From Bacteroides mediterraneensis (lineage in GTDB: Bacteria; Bacteroidota; Bacteroidia; Bacteroidales; Bacteroidaceae): a stretch of 64,000 nucleotides of DNA. This document shows positions 9,151 to 18,544 of the stretch, one piece after another. The stretch is from positions 248,001-312,000 of the forward strand of contig NZ_DAJPEN010000001.1 in NCBI RefSeq assembly GCF_025993685.1, written 5' to 3'. The notes beneath the pieces were generated by a model, which made no database searches, was not told where the DNA came from, and saw only the letters and a list, made by a program, of their open reading frames with translations. The translations under genes were made by a program, and so were the position numbers. Position 1 is the first letter of the stretch, and each line of letters begins with the position of its first letter.

Positions 9151-10821
9151 ATGAAGACAACATTTATAAAAAGAATATGCTTCGGAGCGCTACTGGCTGC
9201 TATGGCATCATGCGATATCTTGGATGTGGATCCATTGGATACTTATACTGAAGAAGATGTGTTTTCGGATGTAAGTTTGTTGAAGTCATACGTACATCGG
9301 AATTATAATCTTCCACAAACAGGATGGGATCATACTGCTTTGCGGTATTCGTGTGATGAATCAATCAATAACTTTAATTGGAATAATTCTTATCAGGTAC
9401 TTGAAGGGTCTGTCACTCCTGATCAGTTAGGAAACCTTGATATTTGGTCAGCTTACTATGAGAATATTAAGAATTGTAATATTTTCTTTGAACATATGGA
9501 TTACGTGAATAAAGTAGATCAGCCAGAACGGAATTATTTGATTGGAGAAGCTACTTTCTTCCGTGCGTTTTATTATATGGAGTTAGTAAACCGTTATGGA
9601 GGAGTTCCCATGATAACCAAATCTTATCAATTGGATGATACGGATGAGGTGTTGAATATTAAGCGTGCAAGCTATACGGAATGTGTAGATTCCATTGTCG
9701 GTTGGTTTGATCGTGCGGCTACATACCTTCCGGAAAAATATGAGAATGATGCAGATTTTGGTCGCGTTACTAAAGTGGCTGCTTTAGCTCTGAAGAGTCG
9801 TATGTTACTTTATGCTGCCAGTCCATGGTGGAATGTTAAGACTTATGAAGAGGCTGCTAAGGCTGCTGAGGAGGTAATCAATTTATGTGGTGGTTTGGGA
9901 GTAAATAATTTGGATCCGGACTATCAAGGATTGTTCTTGAATCCGGAAAGTTCAGAGATTATATTTCAACGTCTTTATACCCAAGAATTTGGGCATTGGT
10001 TTGATGCTGAAAATAGCCCGAATGGTTGGCATGGTTACTCAGCTACTTGCGTGACTCAGGAAATGGTGGATAGTTATGAGAAAAGAGGTGGTATAATGCC
10101 TGATACGCAATGGTACGACGGTCAAACAACAACGACTGTTAATCCGTGGAAAGACCGAGATCCACGGTTTTATGCATCTATTGTATGTGATGGACAATCA
10201 TTCCGAGATGGAGAAGCAGAGTTTTATGTCAATGAGGATGGGACAAGTGGTGGAAAAGACAGTGAATATGGTACTGACAACTGGAACTATTCGGAAACCC
10301 ATTATACAATCCGTAAATTTATGGATGAGAATCTGGTTAATCTGTGGTCAGAAAAGGCATACCATCCATGGATATATTGCCGTTTAGCTGAAATTTATCT
10401 GAATTATGCAGAAGCAAAATACTTCTGTGGGGATGAAATAACGGCCCGCCAGTATGTAAATTTTGTGAGGGAAAGAGCTCGCAATATGACTGAAAATCCG
10501 ACAAACATGTTACCTGATGTGACAGAAAGTGGAGAAGCCTTGTTGAAAAGAATTCAACAGGAACGTAAGGTAGAACTGGCTTTTGAGGAACACCGTTATT
10601 TTGATGTACGTCGTTGGAAGATAGCGGAAGATACGCAAGTGGGGCAGTTCCATGGCATCAAAATAACTAAAAAGGCTGATGGAACCAAGACGTATACGAT
10701 AACGAATGTAGGTAATCCTCGTAAGTTTATAGCTCCAAATCATTATTTGGCTCCTATCCCGAATTATGAGCGTCGTAAGAATAGTGCATTGGAACAAAAT
10801 CCTGGATATACTGATTTGTAA
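9151..10821 (+). CDS. SusD-like surface glycan-binding lipoprotein (PUL1)
   Basis: A 556-residue lipoprotein. The signal peptide ends in a lipobox (AAMASC, Cys at about residue 21), followed by the acidic DILDVDPLD stretch typical of SusD proteins. The body shows the RagB/SusD pattern, with the helical repeats FFRAFYYMELVNRYGGVP and LAEIYLNYAEA, and near the C terminus ERKVELAFEEHRYFDVRRWK. It caps the SusC barrel and delivers ligand. A strong intra-operon hairpin follows the gene. Confidence 0.95.
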   Translation: MKTTFIKRICFGALLAAMASCDILDVDPLDTYTEEDVFSDVSLLKSYVHRNYNLPQTGWDHTALRYSCDESINNFNWNNSYQVLEGSVTPDQLGNLDIWSAYYENIKNCNIFFEHMDYVNKVDQPERNYLIGEATFFRAFYYMELVNRYGGVPMITKSYQLDDTDEVLNIKRASYTECVDSIVGWFDRAATYLPEKYENDADFGRVTKVAALALKSRMLLYAASPWWNVKTYEEAAKAAEEVINLCGGLGVNNLDPDYQGLFLNPESSEIIFQRLYTQEFGHWFDAENSPNGWHGYSATCVTQEMVDSYEKRGGIMPDTQWYDGQTTTTVNPWKDRDPRFYASIVCDGQSFRDGEAEFYVNEDGTSGGKDSEYGTDNWNYSETHYTIRKFMDENLVNLWSEKAYHPWIYCRLAEIYLNYAEAKYFCGDEITARQYVNFVRERARNMTENPTNMLPDVTESGEALLKRIQQERKVELAFEEHRYFDVRRWKIAEDTQVGQFHGIKITKKADGTKTYTITNVGNPRKFIAPNHYLAPIPNYERRKNSALEQNPGYTDL

Positions 10822-10833
10822 AGATTTAAATAG

Positions 10834-10880
10834 AAATCTGTTCCTAGATGAAAAATAAAGTTTAATTTAGGAACAGATTT
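10834..10880 (+). terminator. Intra-operon hairpin after susD (attenuator or partial terminator)
   Basis: AAATCTGTTCCTA at 10834-10846 pairs perfectly with TAGGAACAGATTT at 10868-10880 around a 21-nt loop. No strong T-tract follows. It sits between susD and the downstream enzyme genes on the same strand, so it more likely lowers downstream expression or protects the susCD mRNA 3' end than stops transcription completely. Confidence 0.6.
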
Positions 10881-10918
10881 CAGTTATTTGTAAACGCATA
10901 ACTTAAAATCTGTAATAG

Positions 10919-12931
10919 ATGAATTTACTTAACGCATTTTTAATTGGGGGATTTGCATTCATGACATCAAGTGTAGATGCTGGAGATACAACCCGTTGGC
11001 ATATTGCTCCGGATAATCAGATTATTTGGTCAGTAAACGGAAATATTCCACATGAAGATCATATAGAAATGAGTGGAAAGACTGTTTCCGTGGTACTTCG
11101 TTATGGGGTCAATAGTAAAGGTGCCTTTTGTTTGAATAAAAGTATAGTGTGGCCAGGTCTGCGGACTATTCCTAATAATACACATGCCAGTTTGATGCGT
11201 CGTTATGACTGGAATCCGCTTGCCGGAGTTACGGTAAACGGACGTAGTCTGCAGTCTGATGAAAAAGTAAAAGAGCTGGGAATAAAGGGTAAGTTAAAGG
11301 TTAGTAGTGTTGTAAATCAGGGATATTATGGTGAATGGGAAATAGTGCGTGAGTATTTCCCCTCTACAGAATTTCCAGCTTTGATAGAATTGTATCAGGT
11401 GATAAACAAGGGAAAAAATCTGTTGGCTGTGGAAATACCGAAGAGTTGTTTTAGTGCTCAGACTGATTCTTCAAAAGGAGTAAAAGGAACTTATTTTATT
11501 GAAGGAAAATTGTGGCAGAATGGATATTTTACATTGCAGCCTGGAGATACTTTGAATTTTTCTGCGTCTATTTCCGCGCGGGATTCGGAAACATCTTGTC
11601 TTGTGCTTGATGCTTGTGAGGAGAGGAAGAAAAGGGATTCACAGGTTGACTTTTGGATGAATAACTTAGTTTTGGAAACTCCAGATTCTATAATAAATCA
11701 AATGTTTGCATTCTCAAAGATACGTGCTTGTGAAAGTATTTATGAAACTCAAGGAGGACCTATGCATGGTCCAGGAGGAGAATCATATTATGCTGCTATT
11801 TGGGCTAATGACCAAGCTGAATATATTAATCCCTATTTTCCTTATATTGGTTATGAGTATGGGAATATTTCAGCTTTGAATAGTTTCAAACATTTTGCAC
11901 GTTTTATGAATGATGAATGGAAACCAATTCCCAGTTCAATTGTCGCTGAAGGATTGGATATTTGGGCTGGAGTGGGTGACCGTGGCGATGCTGCAATGAT
12001 AGCTTATGGGGCTTCTCGTTATGCATTGGCTCGTGCTAACCGTGAAGAGGCAGAAGAATTATGGCCACTTATTTCTTGGTGTTTGGAATATTGTCATCGA
12101 AAATTAAATGAAGGGGGAGTTGTTGCTTCAGATACAGATGAACTGGAAAATCGTTTTCCTTCGGGGGATGCCAATCTTTGTACATCTTCACTTTATTATG
12201 ATGCATTGATTTCAGCTGCCTATTTGGCAAAGGAGTTGGGGAAAGGAAGCAATGTGGCAAATACCTATAGAAAACAGGCTGCTATTTTACGTAAGAATAT
12301 TGAGGTGTATTTTGGAAGTACGGTCGAAGGTTATTCAACTTATGCCTATTATAAGGGAAATGAGGTACTCCGTTCTTGGATTTGTATTCCTTTAACAATG
12401 GGAATTGACGAACGAAAAGAAGGTACAATTCAAGCACTGTTTTCTCCTCGGTTATGGACTGAGAATGGGTTGCTCACACAAGCAGGAAGTGAGACTTTTT
12501 GGGATCGATCTACACTTTATGCTTTACGAGGAGTATATGCTGCCGGTGAAACAGAAAAGGCAACAGAATATTTGCATCGCTATTCTAAAACCAGATTACT
12601 AGGAGAACATGTACCTTATGCCATAGAGGCGTGGCCTGAGGGGGAACAACGACATCTTTCTGCTGAAAGTGGCCTCTATGGACGTATCATAACTGAGGGC
12701 TTGTTTGGTATTCGTCCAGTTGGATTTAAATCATTTATGTTGACTCCTCGTCTTTCTAAGAAGTGGAATCAGATGGCATTGCGTCATGTACGTGCGTTTG
12801 GGGCAGACTTTGATTTGATTATTCAACGTCATGGCACAGGGAAACTACAAGTTATAATGACTACAAGTCATGGTAAGAAGAAAGTCTACGATATGAAAGA
12901 AGGGAAAACAATCACAATCAATTTGAATTAA
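10919..12931 (+). CDS. Putative secreted (alpha/alpha)6-barrel glycosidase (PUL1)
   Basis: A 670-residue protein with an N-terminal hydrophobic segment. The N-terminal half (to about residue 240) looks like a beta-sandwich. From about 250 to 600 the repeating helical hairpins resemble six-hairpin glycosidases, with conserved-looking acidic and aromatic patches such as IWANDQAEYINPYFPY, AEGLDIWAGVGDRGDAA and AWPEGEQRHLSAESG. The C-terminal segment after SGLYGRIITEGLFG resembles the beta-sheet cap of these enzymes. I cannot assign a GH family or substrate. It lies between SusD and another barrel-type lipoprotein, with one base to the next gene. Confidence 0.7.
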   Translation: MNLLNAFLIGGFAFMTSSVDAGDTTRWHIAPDNQIIWSVNGNIPHEDHIEMSGKTVSVVLRYGVNSKGAFCLNKSIVWPGLRTIPNNTHASLMRRYDWNPLAGVTVNGRSLQSDEKVKELGIKGKLKVSSVVNQGYYGEWEIVREYFPSTEFPALIELYQVINKGKNLLAVEIPKSCFSAQTDSSKGVKGTYFIEGKLWQNGYFTLQPGDTLNFSASISARDSETSCLVLDACEERKKRDSQVDFWMNNLVLETPDSIINQMFAFSKIRACESIYETQGGPMHGPGGESYYAAIWANDQAEYINPYFPYIGYEYGNISALNSFKHFARFMNDEWKPIPSSIVAEGLDIWAGVGDRGDAAMIAYGASRYALARANREEAEELWPLISWCLEYCHRKLNEGGVVASDTDELENRFPSGDANLCTSSLYYDALISAAYLAKELGKGSNVANTYRKQAAILRKNIEVYFGSTVEGYSTYAYYKGNEVLRSWICIPLTMGIDERKEGTIQALFSPRLWTENGLLTQAGSETFWDRSTLYALRGVYAAGETEKATEYLHRYSKTRLLGEHVPYAIEAWPEGEQRHLSAESGLYGRIITEGLFGIRPVGFKSFMLTPRLSKKWNQMALRHVRAFGADFDLIIQRHGTGKLQVIMTTSHGKKKVYDMKEGKTITINLN

Positions 12932-12932
12932 T

Positions 12933-14402
12933 ATGATAAGACATTTATTGTTGTTGGGTACAATCGTTTTATTCTCGTCGGGGTGTGGTAATTCGGCTGG
13001 AAAATCCGTGGTGGAAAAGTTTCCTCAAGAGCAGACGGCTGTGTTTAGTTCTACAGATAAATATTTGGAAAACACATATAATTGGGCTCGTAAAATGGCT
13101 TTGTCGTATGCACACGATGGTACGGATCCTGTAGGCTATTGGTATGAAGCCGCTTTACCTCAGCGTGAAGCTTTTTGTATGCGCGATGTCTCTCATCAGT
13201 CGGTGGGAGCACAGATCTTGGGACTGGCTGTTCATAATAAAAATATGTTTAGAAAATTTGCTGAGAATATCAGTGAAAATAAGGATTGGTGTACGTACTG
13301 GGAAATTAATCGTTATGATAAGCCTGCACCGGCAGATTATACGAATGATAAAGAGTTTTGGTATAATTTGAATGCTAATTTTGATGTGATTCAGGCTTGT
13401 TGGAAAATGTATGAGTGGACAGGTGATAAAGACTACCTGACTGATTCTTGTTTTGTGAATTTTTACAATAAATCTTTGAATGAGTATATTTCCCGTTGGC
13501 AACTGCAACCTGAGAGTATTATGTCGAGGCCACGTTATATGAATCAGCCAAAGAATTTTGACTTGAATAATAACTTTCATACTTGCAGAGGGTTGGCTTC
13601 TTATGTGGAAAACTTCAGGGGATTGACTGTGGGAGTGGATTTGATAGCAGCGTTGTATGCGGGATTTGATGCTAGTTCCAAGATGGCTTTATTGTTAGGA
13701 AATAAGGGAAAAGCAGAAAAAGACAGACAGATGGCGCTTGAATATAGGAATATTTTGGAGAAGGAATGGTGGTGTGAAGACAGTGCTTATTATCAGACTT
13801 TCTGGACAGAAGACCATACTTTCTATCGTGGAGAAGGTGTGCCGTTTATTTTATGGTTTGGTGCAACGGAGGATGCAAATCGTATTCGGGCTTCTGTTAA
13901 AGATATTTTGAACAAGGAATGGAATGTGGAGAATATGTCTGCTTTTCCTGCATTGTTGTATCGTTTGGGATATTTTAAGGAAGCTTATACCTATCTGACT
14001 GAACTTCCACAGATGAATCGTTCGGAATACCCGGAGGTTTCGTATGGAATTATAGAAGGTATGATAAATGGAGTAATGGGGATTGTTCCTTCTGCTAGTG
14101 AACGAAAGATTTCTACTTGTTCTCGTTTGGCTGAGGATAGTTTGACGGCTGAGATTAGAAATCTTCCTGTTTTTGATGGGTATGTGACAGTAAAACATAT
14201 AGGACGTGTGATAAGTGAGATTGAGAATCAAACATCACAGAATCTTGTATGGAAAGTAATGTTTCTTGGAAAGCATCCACAAATTAAAATAGATGGAAAT
14301 ACTTGTAAAGCTATGAATTTTCAGGATGCGAATGGAAACTCTTATTCGATGATTGAGGTAAGTTTGCCATCTGGAGAGAAGATGTCTGCACAGATATTGT
14401 AA
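12933..14402 (+). CDS. Putative (alpha/alpha)6-barrel lipoprotein enzyme (PUL1)
   Basis: A 489-residue lipoprotein. The signal sequence ends in the lipobox FSSGC (Cys about residue 18). The mature part has helical hairpins with Trp- and acid-rich motifs (GYWYEAALPQREAFCMRD, WYNLNANFDVIQACWKMYEW), which suggests a six-hairpin glycosidase fold. The last 90 or so residues look beta-rich. The start codon lies one base after the stop of the preceding gene, so the pair is co-transcribed and probably acts on the same glycan. I do not recognise the family. A strong terminator follows. Confidence 0.7.
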   Translation: MIRHLLLLGTIVLFSSGCGNSAGKSVVEKFPQEQTAVFSSTDKYLENTYNWARKMALSYAHDGTDPVGYWYEAALPQREAFCMRDVSHQSVGAQILGLAVHNKNMFRKFAENISENKDWCTYWEINRYDKPAPADYTNDKEFWYNLNANFDVIQACWKMYEWTGDKDYLTDSCFVNFYNKSLNEYISRWQLQPESIMSRPRYMNQPKNFDLNNNFHTCRGLASYVENFRGLTVGVDLIAALYAGFDASSKMALLLGNKGKAEKDRQMALEYRNILEKEWWCEDSAYYQTFWTEDHTFYRGEGVPFILWFGATEDANRIRASVKDILNKEWNVENMSAFPALLYRLGYFKEAYTYLTELPQMNRSEYPEVSYGIIEGMINGVMGIVPSASERKISTCSRLAEDSLTAEIRNLPVFDGYVTVKHIGRVISEIENQTSQNLVWKVMFLGKHPQIKIDGNTCKAMNFQDANGNSYSMIEVSLPSGEKMSAQIL

Positions 14403-14456
14403 AAGAAAAAGTAATATACTTTTGTAGATTGTGAAATTCAGAATCTATTTTACTAT

Positions 14457-14507
14457 AAATCGGTTGTTGAAGAACTATGATTTTTCTTCAATAACCGATT
14501 TTTGTTT
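14457..14507 (+). terminator. Terminator at the end of the PUL1 structural genes
   Basis: An 18-bp stem (14457-14474 with 14484-14501, one G-T wobble) with a 9-nt loop runs into TTTTTG. It separates the enzyme genes from the regulator gene, which therefore needs its own promoter. Confidence 0.9.
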
Positions 14508-14541
14508 CGGTGAAATAGTAAGGGGTGAGAATAAAATTTTG

Positions 14542-14549
14542 TATTTTTG
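14542..14549 (+). promoter_or_regulatory. -7 element for the hybrid two-component regulator
   Basis: TATTTTTG fits TAnnTTTG, just downstream of the terminator and 39 bp before the regulator start codon. No -33 element is evident. Confidence 0.5.
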
Positions 14550-14587
14550 TTTTGAAAAATGAGCTTCTAGTTGTAAACTGCTAAGAT

Positions 14588-17500
14588 ATGAAGGTTGTAA
14601 GACTACTTTTTTTTATTGCATTACTAATTCCTGTTTTTCCATGTTGGGGAGCATTTAGGAATGTTACTCATTATACGATTAGTGATGGACTTTCAAATAA
14701 CGCTGTTTATAGTATTGTACAGGATACTAAGGGGCGTATGTGGTTTGGAACGATTGACGGGCTTCATAGTTTTGATGGAAACCATATTCGTGTGTGGAGA
14801 GATAATCGTGTAGAATCTCTAGGAGCCTGTATTTATACTATATTGGAAGATAGCATGCGACTTTATGTTGGTAGTGAGCGAGGCTTGAGTGTCTTCGATT
14901 TATTGACGGAAAGTTTTTCTGATTTTCAGGTGCGTTCTGAATTTGGGGAGGGCATACATTCTTCAGTTTCTCATGTAATGCGCGATCATCACCATAATAT
15001 TTGGATAAGTACTGCTGGACAAGGAGTCTTTCGCTATGATCTTCTTCATAAAACACTCCATCAATATATGGCAATTGGGAAGGTGAATTGTGATTTTGTA
15101 TATTATATAATGGAGGATTCTTTTGGAACAGTATGGCTTGCTACCCGTGAAGGAGGAATCAGTCGTTATATGCCTTCTCAAGACATGTTTCAGCCAGTAG
15201 CTTCGGGAGATGTGAAGGATGCACGGGTATTGTTTGAAGATTCTGCTCATCGTCTTTGGGTAGGTAGTGGAAGCGATGGACTTTATTTGTTGGATAGGGA
15301 ACAGGGGAGACTGATTCAGAAAATACCTCCTTTATCGTTCAATCATCCTTTTCAAGTAAGAAGAATTGTGGAATGGCAACGTAATCATTTGTTGCTTGCT
15401 TCGGATGAGGGACTGACGATATATAATATTCTGACAGGTGAAGTGAATGTGGTAAGAGCGGATAATAAACATCCAGAAGGATTGAATGATAATTATTTAC
15501 ATGAATTGTTTATTGACCGTGAGAATGCACTTTGGATTGGTACTTATTTTGGGGGGGTAAATTATGTATCCTCTCTGCAGGATAATTTCTTGCATTATTA
15601 TAAAGATAATTCTCAGCTGGATGCAAGTATTATTAGTGTGTTCGCTCATGCTGATAAGGATAATTTATGGATAGGTACTGATGATGCTGGCTTTTTTTAT
15701 TGGGACAGACATAAACAGATTTTTCGTGCTTATCAGCCTTTGAAAGGAAAATCTGGCCCTACTTATCATAACATTCATGCTTTATTGCAGGACGGTGATA
15801 AATTGTTTGTGGGGATGTATATGGGGGGATTGGATATTTTGGATTTACGTACGGGAGTATTTAAAAATTATAAATCGGATACATCTCCACATTCGCTTTA
15901 TTCTTCTGAAATATATGCGCTTTATAAGGATTCTAGGCAAAAGATATGGGTTGGCACGACTTCTGGGTTGAATGTTTATAAGCCACAATCAGATGATTTT
16001 GAACGGATATATGAATTACATGGAGCCAGCATTTCGTATATCTTTGAGGATAGTCAACAGAATCTTTGGGTATGTTCTCTTAACCGAGGTGTTTATTGCT
16101 TGAATCATCGGACAGGGAAATGGATACATTATTTTCATCAAGTAAAAGATGAACGAGGTACGCTTCCTACAAATCAGATTATTACAGGTTGTCTGGATAT
16201 GCAGGGGGAACTTTGGTTGGGGACAGACGGAGACGGCTTGCTTAGATATGACCGTAAGAAAGATTTATTTGTACGTGAAAATTTGCCTGCGCACATACGT
16301 GTGGTTTATAAAATCTTACCGGATAAAGATAAACTGTGGTTTACGACTAATAATGGTATGTTCTGTTATCAGTCTCAAACTTCTTCCTTAAAATTTTATA
16401 ATAAGAAAGATGGTCTACAGGAGAACTTGTTTCTTCCCAATTCAGGCATACAATTATCCGATGGCACAATTATGGTGGGTGGAGTAAATGGTTTTAATGA
16501 GTTTCATCCGGATAAAATTCAGACCGATCTTCAAGTACCTACGGTGATTTTGACCGATTTCCAGATGTTTAATAAACCGGTGATTGTTGGTAGTAAGGAT
16601 TCGCCGTTGAAAGTTTCCATTACTTATGCAGATCGTTTGATTTTGGATCATTCTCATTCCATGTTCAGTTTCTCGGTTGCTACATTGAGTTATATTAATA
16701 CTTCTAAGAACAGGTATCGTTATCGTTTGAAGGGGTTTGAAAAGGATTGGACGGAAACAAGTAATGCACCACATGTAACTTATACAGATTTGCCTGCTGG
16801 AAGTTATGTTTTTCAGGTGAGTGCGTCTAATTCTGATGGAGTCTGGAATGAGAATGCCATTTCGTTTCCTATTAAAGTATTGCCCCCCTGGTGGGCTTCT
16901 TCTTATATGATTGCGGGTTATGTATTATTGGGATTGGCATGTTTGGTCTATTCCTATTATAGGATAAACAGAATACATCGTCGGCGTATGACGTTACTTA
17001 CGATTAAAAAAGACCGTGAGATTTATCAGAGTAAAATAGAGTTCTTTACGAATGTCATGCATGAAATACGTACTCCATTGACATTAATACTGGCACCGTT
17101 AGAACATGTGATGAAAAGTTCGGGGACAGTAAAGGATGTTCTTCCGCAGTTGCAGGTAATAGAGCGGAATGCGGAACGTTTGCTGACGCTTGTTAATCAG
17201 TTGATGGATTTTCGTAAAGTTGAGTCGGGAGGAATGAATGTGATATTGGCGGAAACCAATGTCAAGACTTTATTGATGAATGTATATCAGCGTTTTCAGC
17301 TTTCGGCAGATATGAAACATATTAAGATTAGTTTGACAATGCCAGAGGAGCCTTGCTATGCTCGTATTGATCAGGAGGCATTTACAAAGGTAATCAGTAA
17401 CTTATTGTCGAATGCATTGAAGTTTACTGATACTTATATTGGGGTTGATTTGTTGATTGTGAGTGATCGGAAATTGGAAGTGAGGGTGAGAGATAATGGC

Positions 17501-18535
17501 CGGGGGATTGATGTGAAAGAACAAGGAAAAATATTCTCTCCTTTCTATCAGGTTCCTGATAAGACCTCTTCTGAGCGAGTGGGGACTGGGGTAGGACTTT
17601 CATTGGTAAAGAAACTTGTAGATTTGATGCATGGCAGTCTTACCTTGGAAAGCGAGTTGGGGGCAGGCTCTACTTTTATTGTATGTTTTGACAGACTTGT
17701 ACATAAAGGGGAGGAAGATTTAGAAAAGATTCCTTCCCAGGAGGTACGGGGTGAAGATAATGCGGATATGCCGGAAGGACAGTATCGTATTCTGATAGTA
17801 GATGATAATCAAGATTTGAGGGAATATTTACTTCAGTTACTTTCTGTGCATTATCAGGTATTTTATGCAGTGAATGGTAAAGATGCATGGGAGCAGATCT
17901 CACAGAATATGCCCGATTTGATAATCAGTGATGTGATGATGCCTGTGATGGATGGCATACAGCTTTGTCATCACGTGAAGTCTAATCTTTCAACCAGTCA
18001 TATTCCAGTGGTTATGCTTACGGCAAAAGCATCCTCCGAGGATTATGTGGAAGGGCTTGAAAATGGTGCGGACGTGTATCTTGAGAAACCTTTTTCAGGT
18101 GACGTAATTAATGCGCAGATTGCAAGCATTTTCAGAAACAGGGAGAGGTTGAAAAAAGAGTTTAAGACGAAACCGATGGTAGCTTCTGTATCTATATCTA
18201 AACTAGATACTCTTTTGATTGATAAGATATCTAAAATTGTTGAGAAACGAATGACAGACTCGGACTTTACCGTGGATGTACTGGCCCAGGAGGTTGGAAT
18301 TTCTCGGTCTGGTTTGTTTACAAAGATTAAAGCCATATCGGGAATGACTCCAAACGATTACATTCGCTTGATTCGTTTGAAGAAGGCGGCCTATTTATTG
18401 GCAGAAGAGGGGGTTTCTAGCAGTGAAGCATGTTTTCGGGTTGGATTTTCTTCCCCCTCCTATTTTGCCAAATGTTTTCAGGCACAATTTGGTATTGCTC
18501 CGGCAGAGTTCAGAAAAAAGGGGTGTAGGGATTGA
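14588..18535 (+). CDS. Hybrid two-component system sensor/regulator (HTCS) of PUL1
   Basis: A 1315-residue inner-membrane one-protein signalling system. In order it has a signal peptide (1-22); periplasmic beta-propeller repeats of the Reg_prop type to about 650, each with WxGT or WIGT motifs; a Y_Y_Y domain (about 690-760); a transmembrane helix (about 768-790); and a HisKA domain with phospho-acceptor His825 in the MHEIRTPL H-box. These are followed by a HATPase (N-box NLLSNALKF near 936; G-boxes DNGRGID and GTGVGLSL), a receiver with phospho-Asp1115 in SDVMMPVMDG, and an AraC-type helix-turn-helix (about 1215-1312). The periplasmic sensor binds a glycan fragment, and the AraC domain activates the PUL. 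The likely targets are the 21-bp repeats before the GH97 gene. Its stop lies nine bases from that of the convergent PAP2 gene. Confidence 0.95.
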   Translation: MKVVRLLFFIALLIPVFPCWGAFRNVTHYTISDGLSNNAVYSIVQDTKGRMWFGTIDGLHSFDGNHIRVWRDNRVESLGACIYTILEDSMRLYVGSERGLSVFDLLTESFSDFQVRSEFGEGIHSSVSHVMRDHHHNIWISTAGQGVFRYDLLHKTLHQYMAIGKVNCDFVYYIMEDSFGTVWLATREGGISRYMPSQDMFQPVASGDVKDARVLFEDSAHRLWVGSGSDGLYLLDREQGRLIQKIPPLSFNHPFQVRRIVEWQRNHLLLASDEGLTIYNILTGEVNVVRADNKHPEGLNDNYLHELFIDRENALWIGTYFGGVNYVSSLQDNFLHYYKDNSQLDASIISVFAHADKDNLWIGTDDAGFFYWDRHKQIFRAYQPLKGKSGPTYHNIHALLQDGDKLFVGMYMGGLDILDLRTGVFKNYKSDTSPHSLYSSEIYALYKDSRQKIWVGTTSGLNVYKPQSDDFERIYELHGASISYIFEDSQQNLWVCSLNRGVYCLNHRTGKWIHYFHQVKDERGTLPTNQIITGCLDMQGELWLGTDGDGLLRYDRKKDLFVRENLPAHIRVVYKILPDKDKLWFTTNNGMFCYQSQTSSLKFYNKKDGLQENLFLPNSGIQLSDGTIMVGGVNGFNEFHPDKIQTDLQVPTVILTDFQMFNKPVIVGSKDSPLKVSITYADRLILDHSHSMFSFSVATLSYINTSKNRYRYRLKGFEKDWTETSNAPHVTYTDLPAGSYVFQVSASNSDGVWNENAISFPIKVLPPWWASSYMIAGYVLLGLACLVYSYYRINRIHRRRMTLLTIKKDREIYQSKIEFFTNVMHEIRTPLTLILAPLEHVMKSSGTVKDVLPQLQVIERNAERLLTLVNQLMDFRKVESGGMNVILAETNVKTLLMNVYQRFQLSADMKHIKISLTMPEEPCYARIDQEAFTKVISNLLSNALKFTDTYIGVDLLIVSDRKLEVRVRDNGRGIDVKEQGKIFSPFYQVPDKTSSERVGTGVGLSLVKKLVDLMHGSLTLESELGAGSTFIVCFDRLVHKGEEDLEKIPSQEVRGEDNADMPEGQYRILIVDDNQDLREYLLQLLSVHYQVFYAVNGKDAWEQISQNMPDLIISDVMMPVMDGIQLCHHVKSNLSTSHIPVVMLTAKASSEDYVEGLENGADVYLEKPFSGDVINAQIASIFRNRERLKKEFKTKPMVASVSISKLDTLLIDKISKIVEKRMTDSDFTVDVLAQEVGISRSGLFTKIKAISGMTPNDYIRLIRLKKAAYLLAEEGVSSSEACFRVGFSSPSYFAKCFQAQFGIAPAEFRKKGCRD

Positions 18536-18544
18536 AGATGGAAT

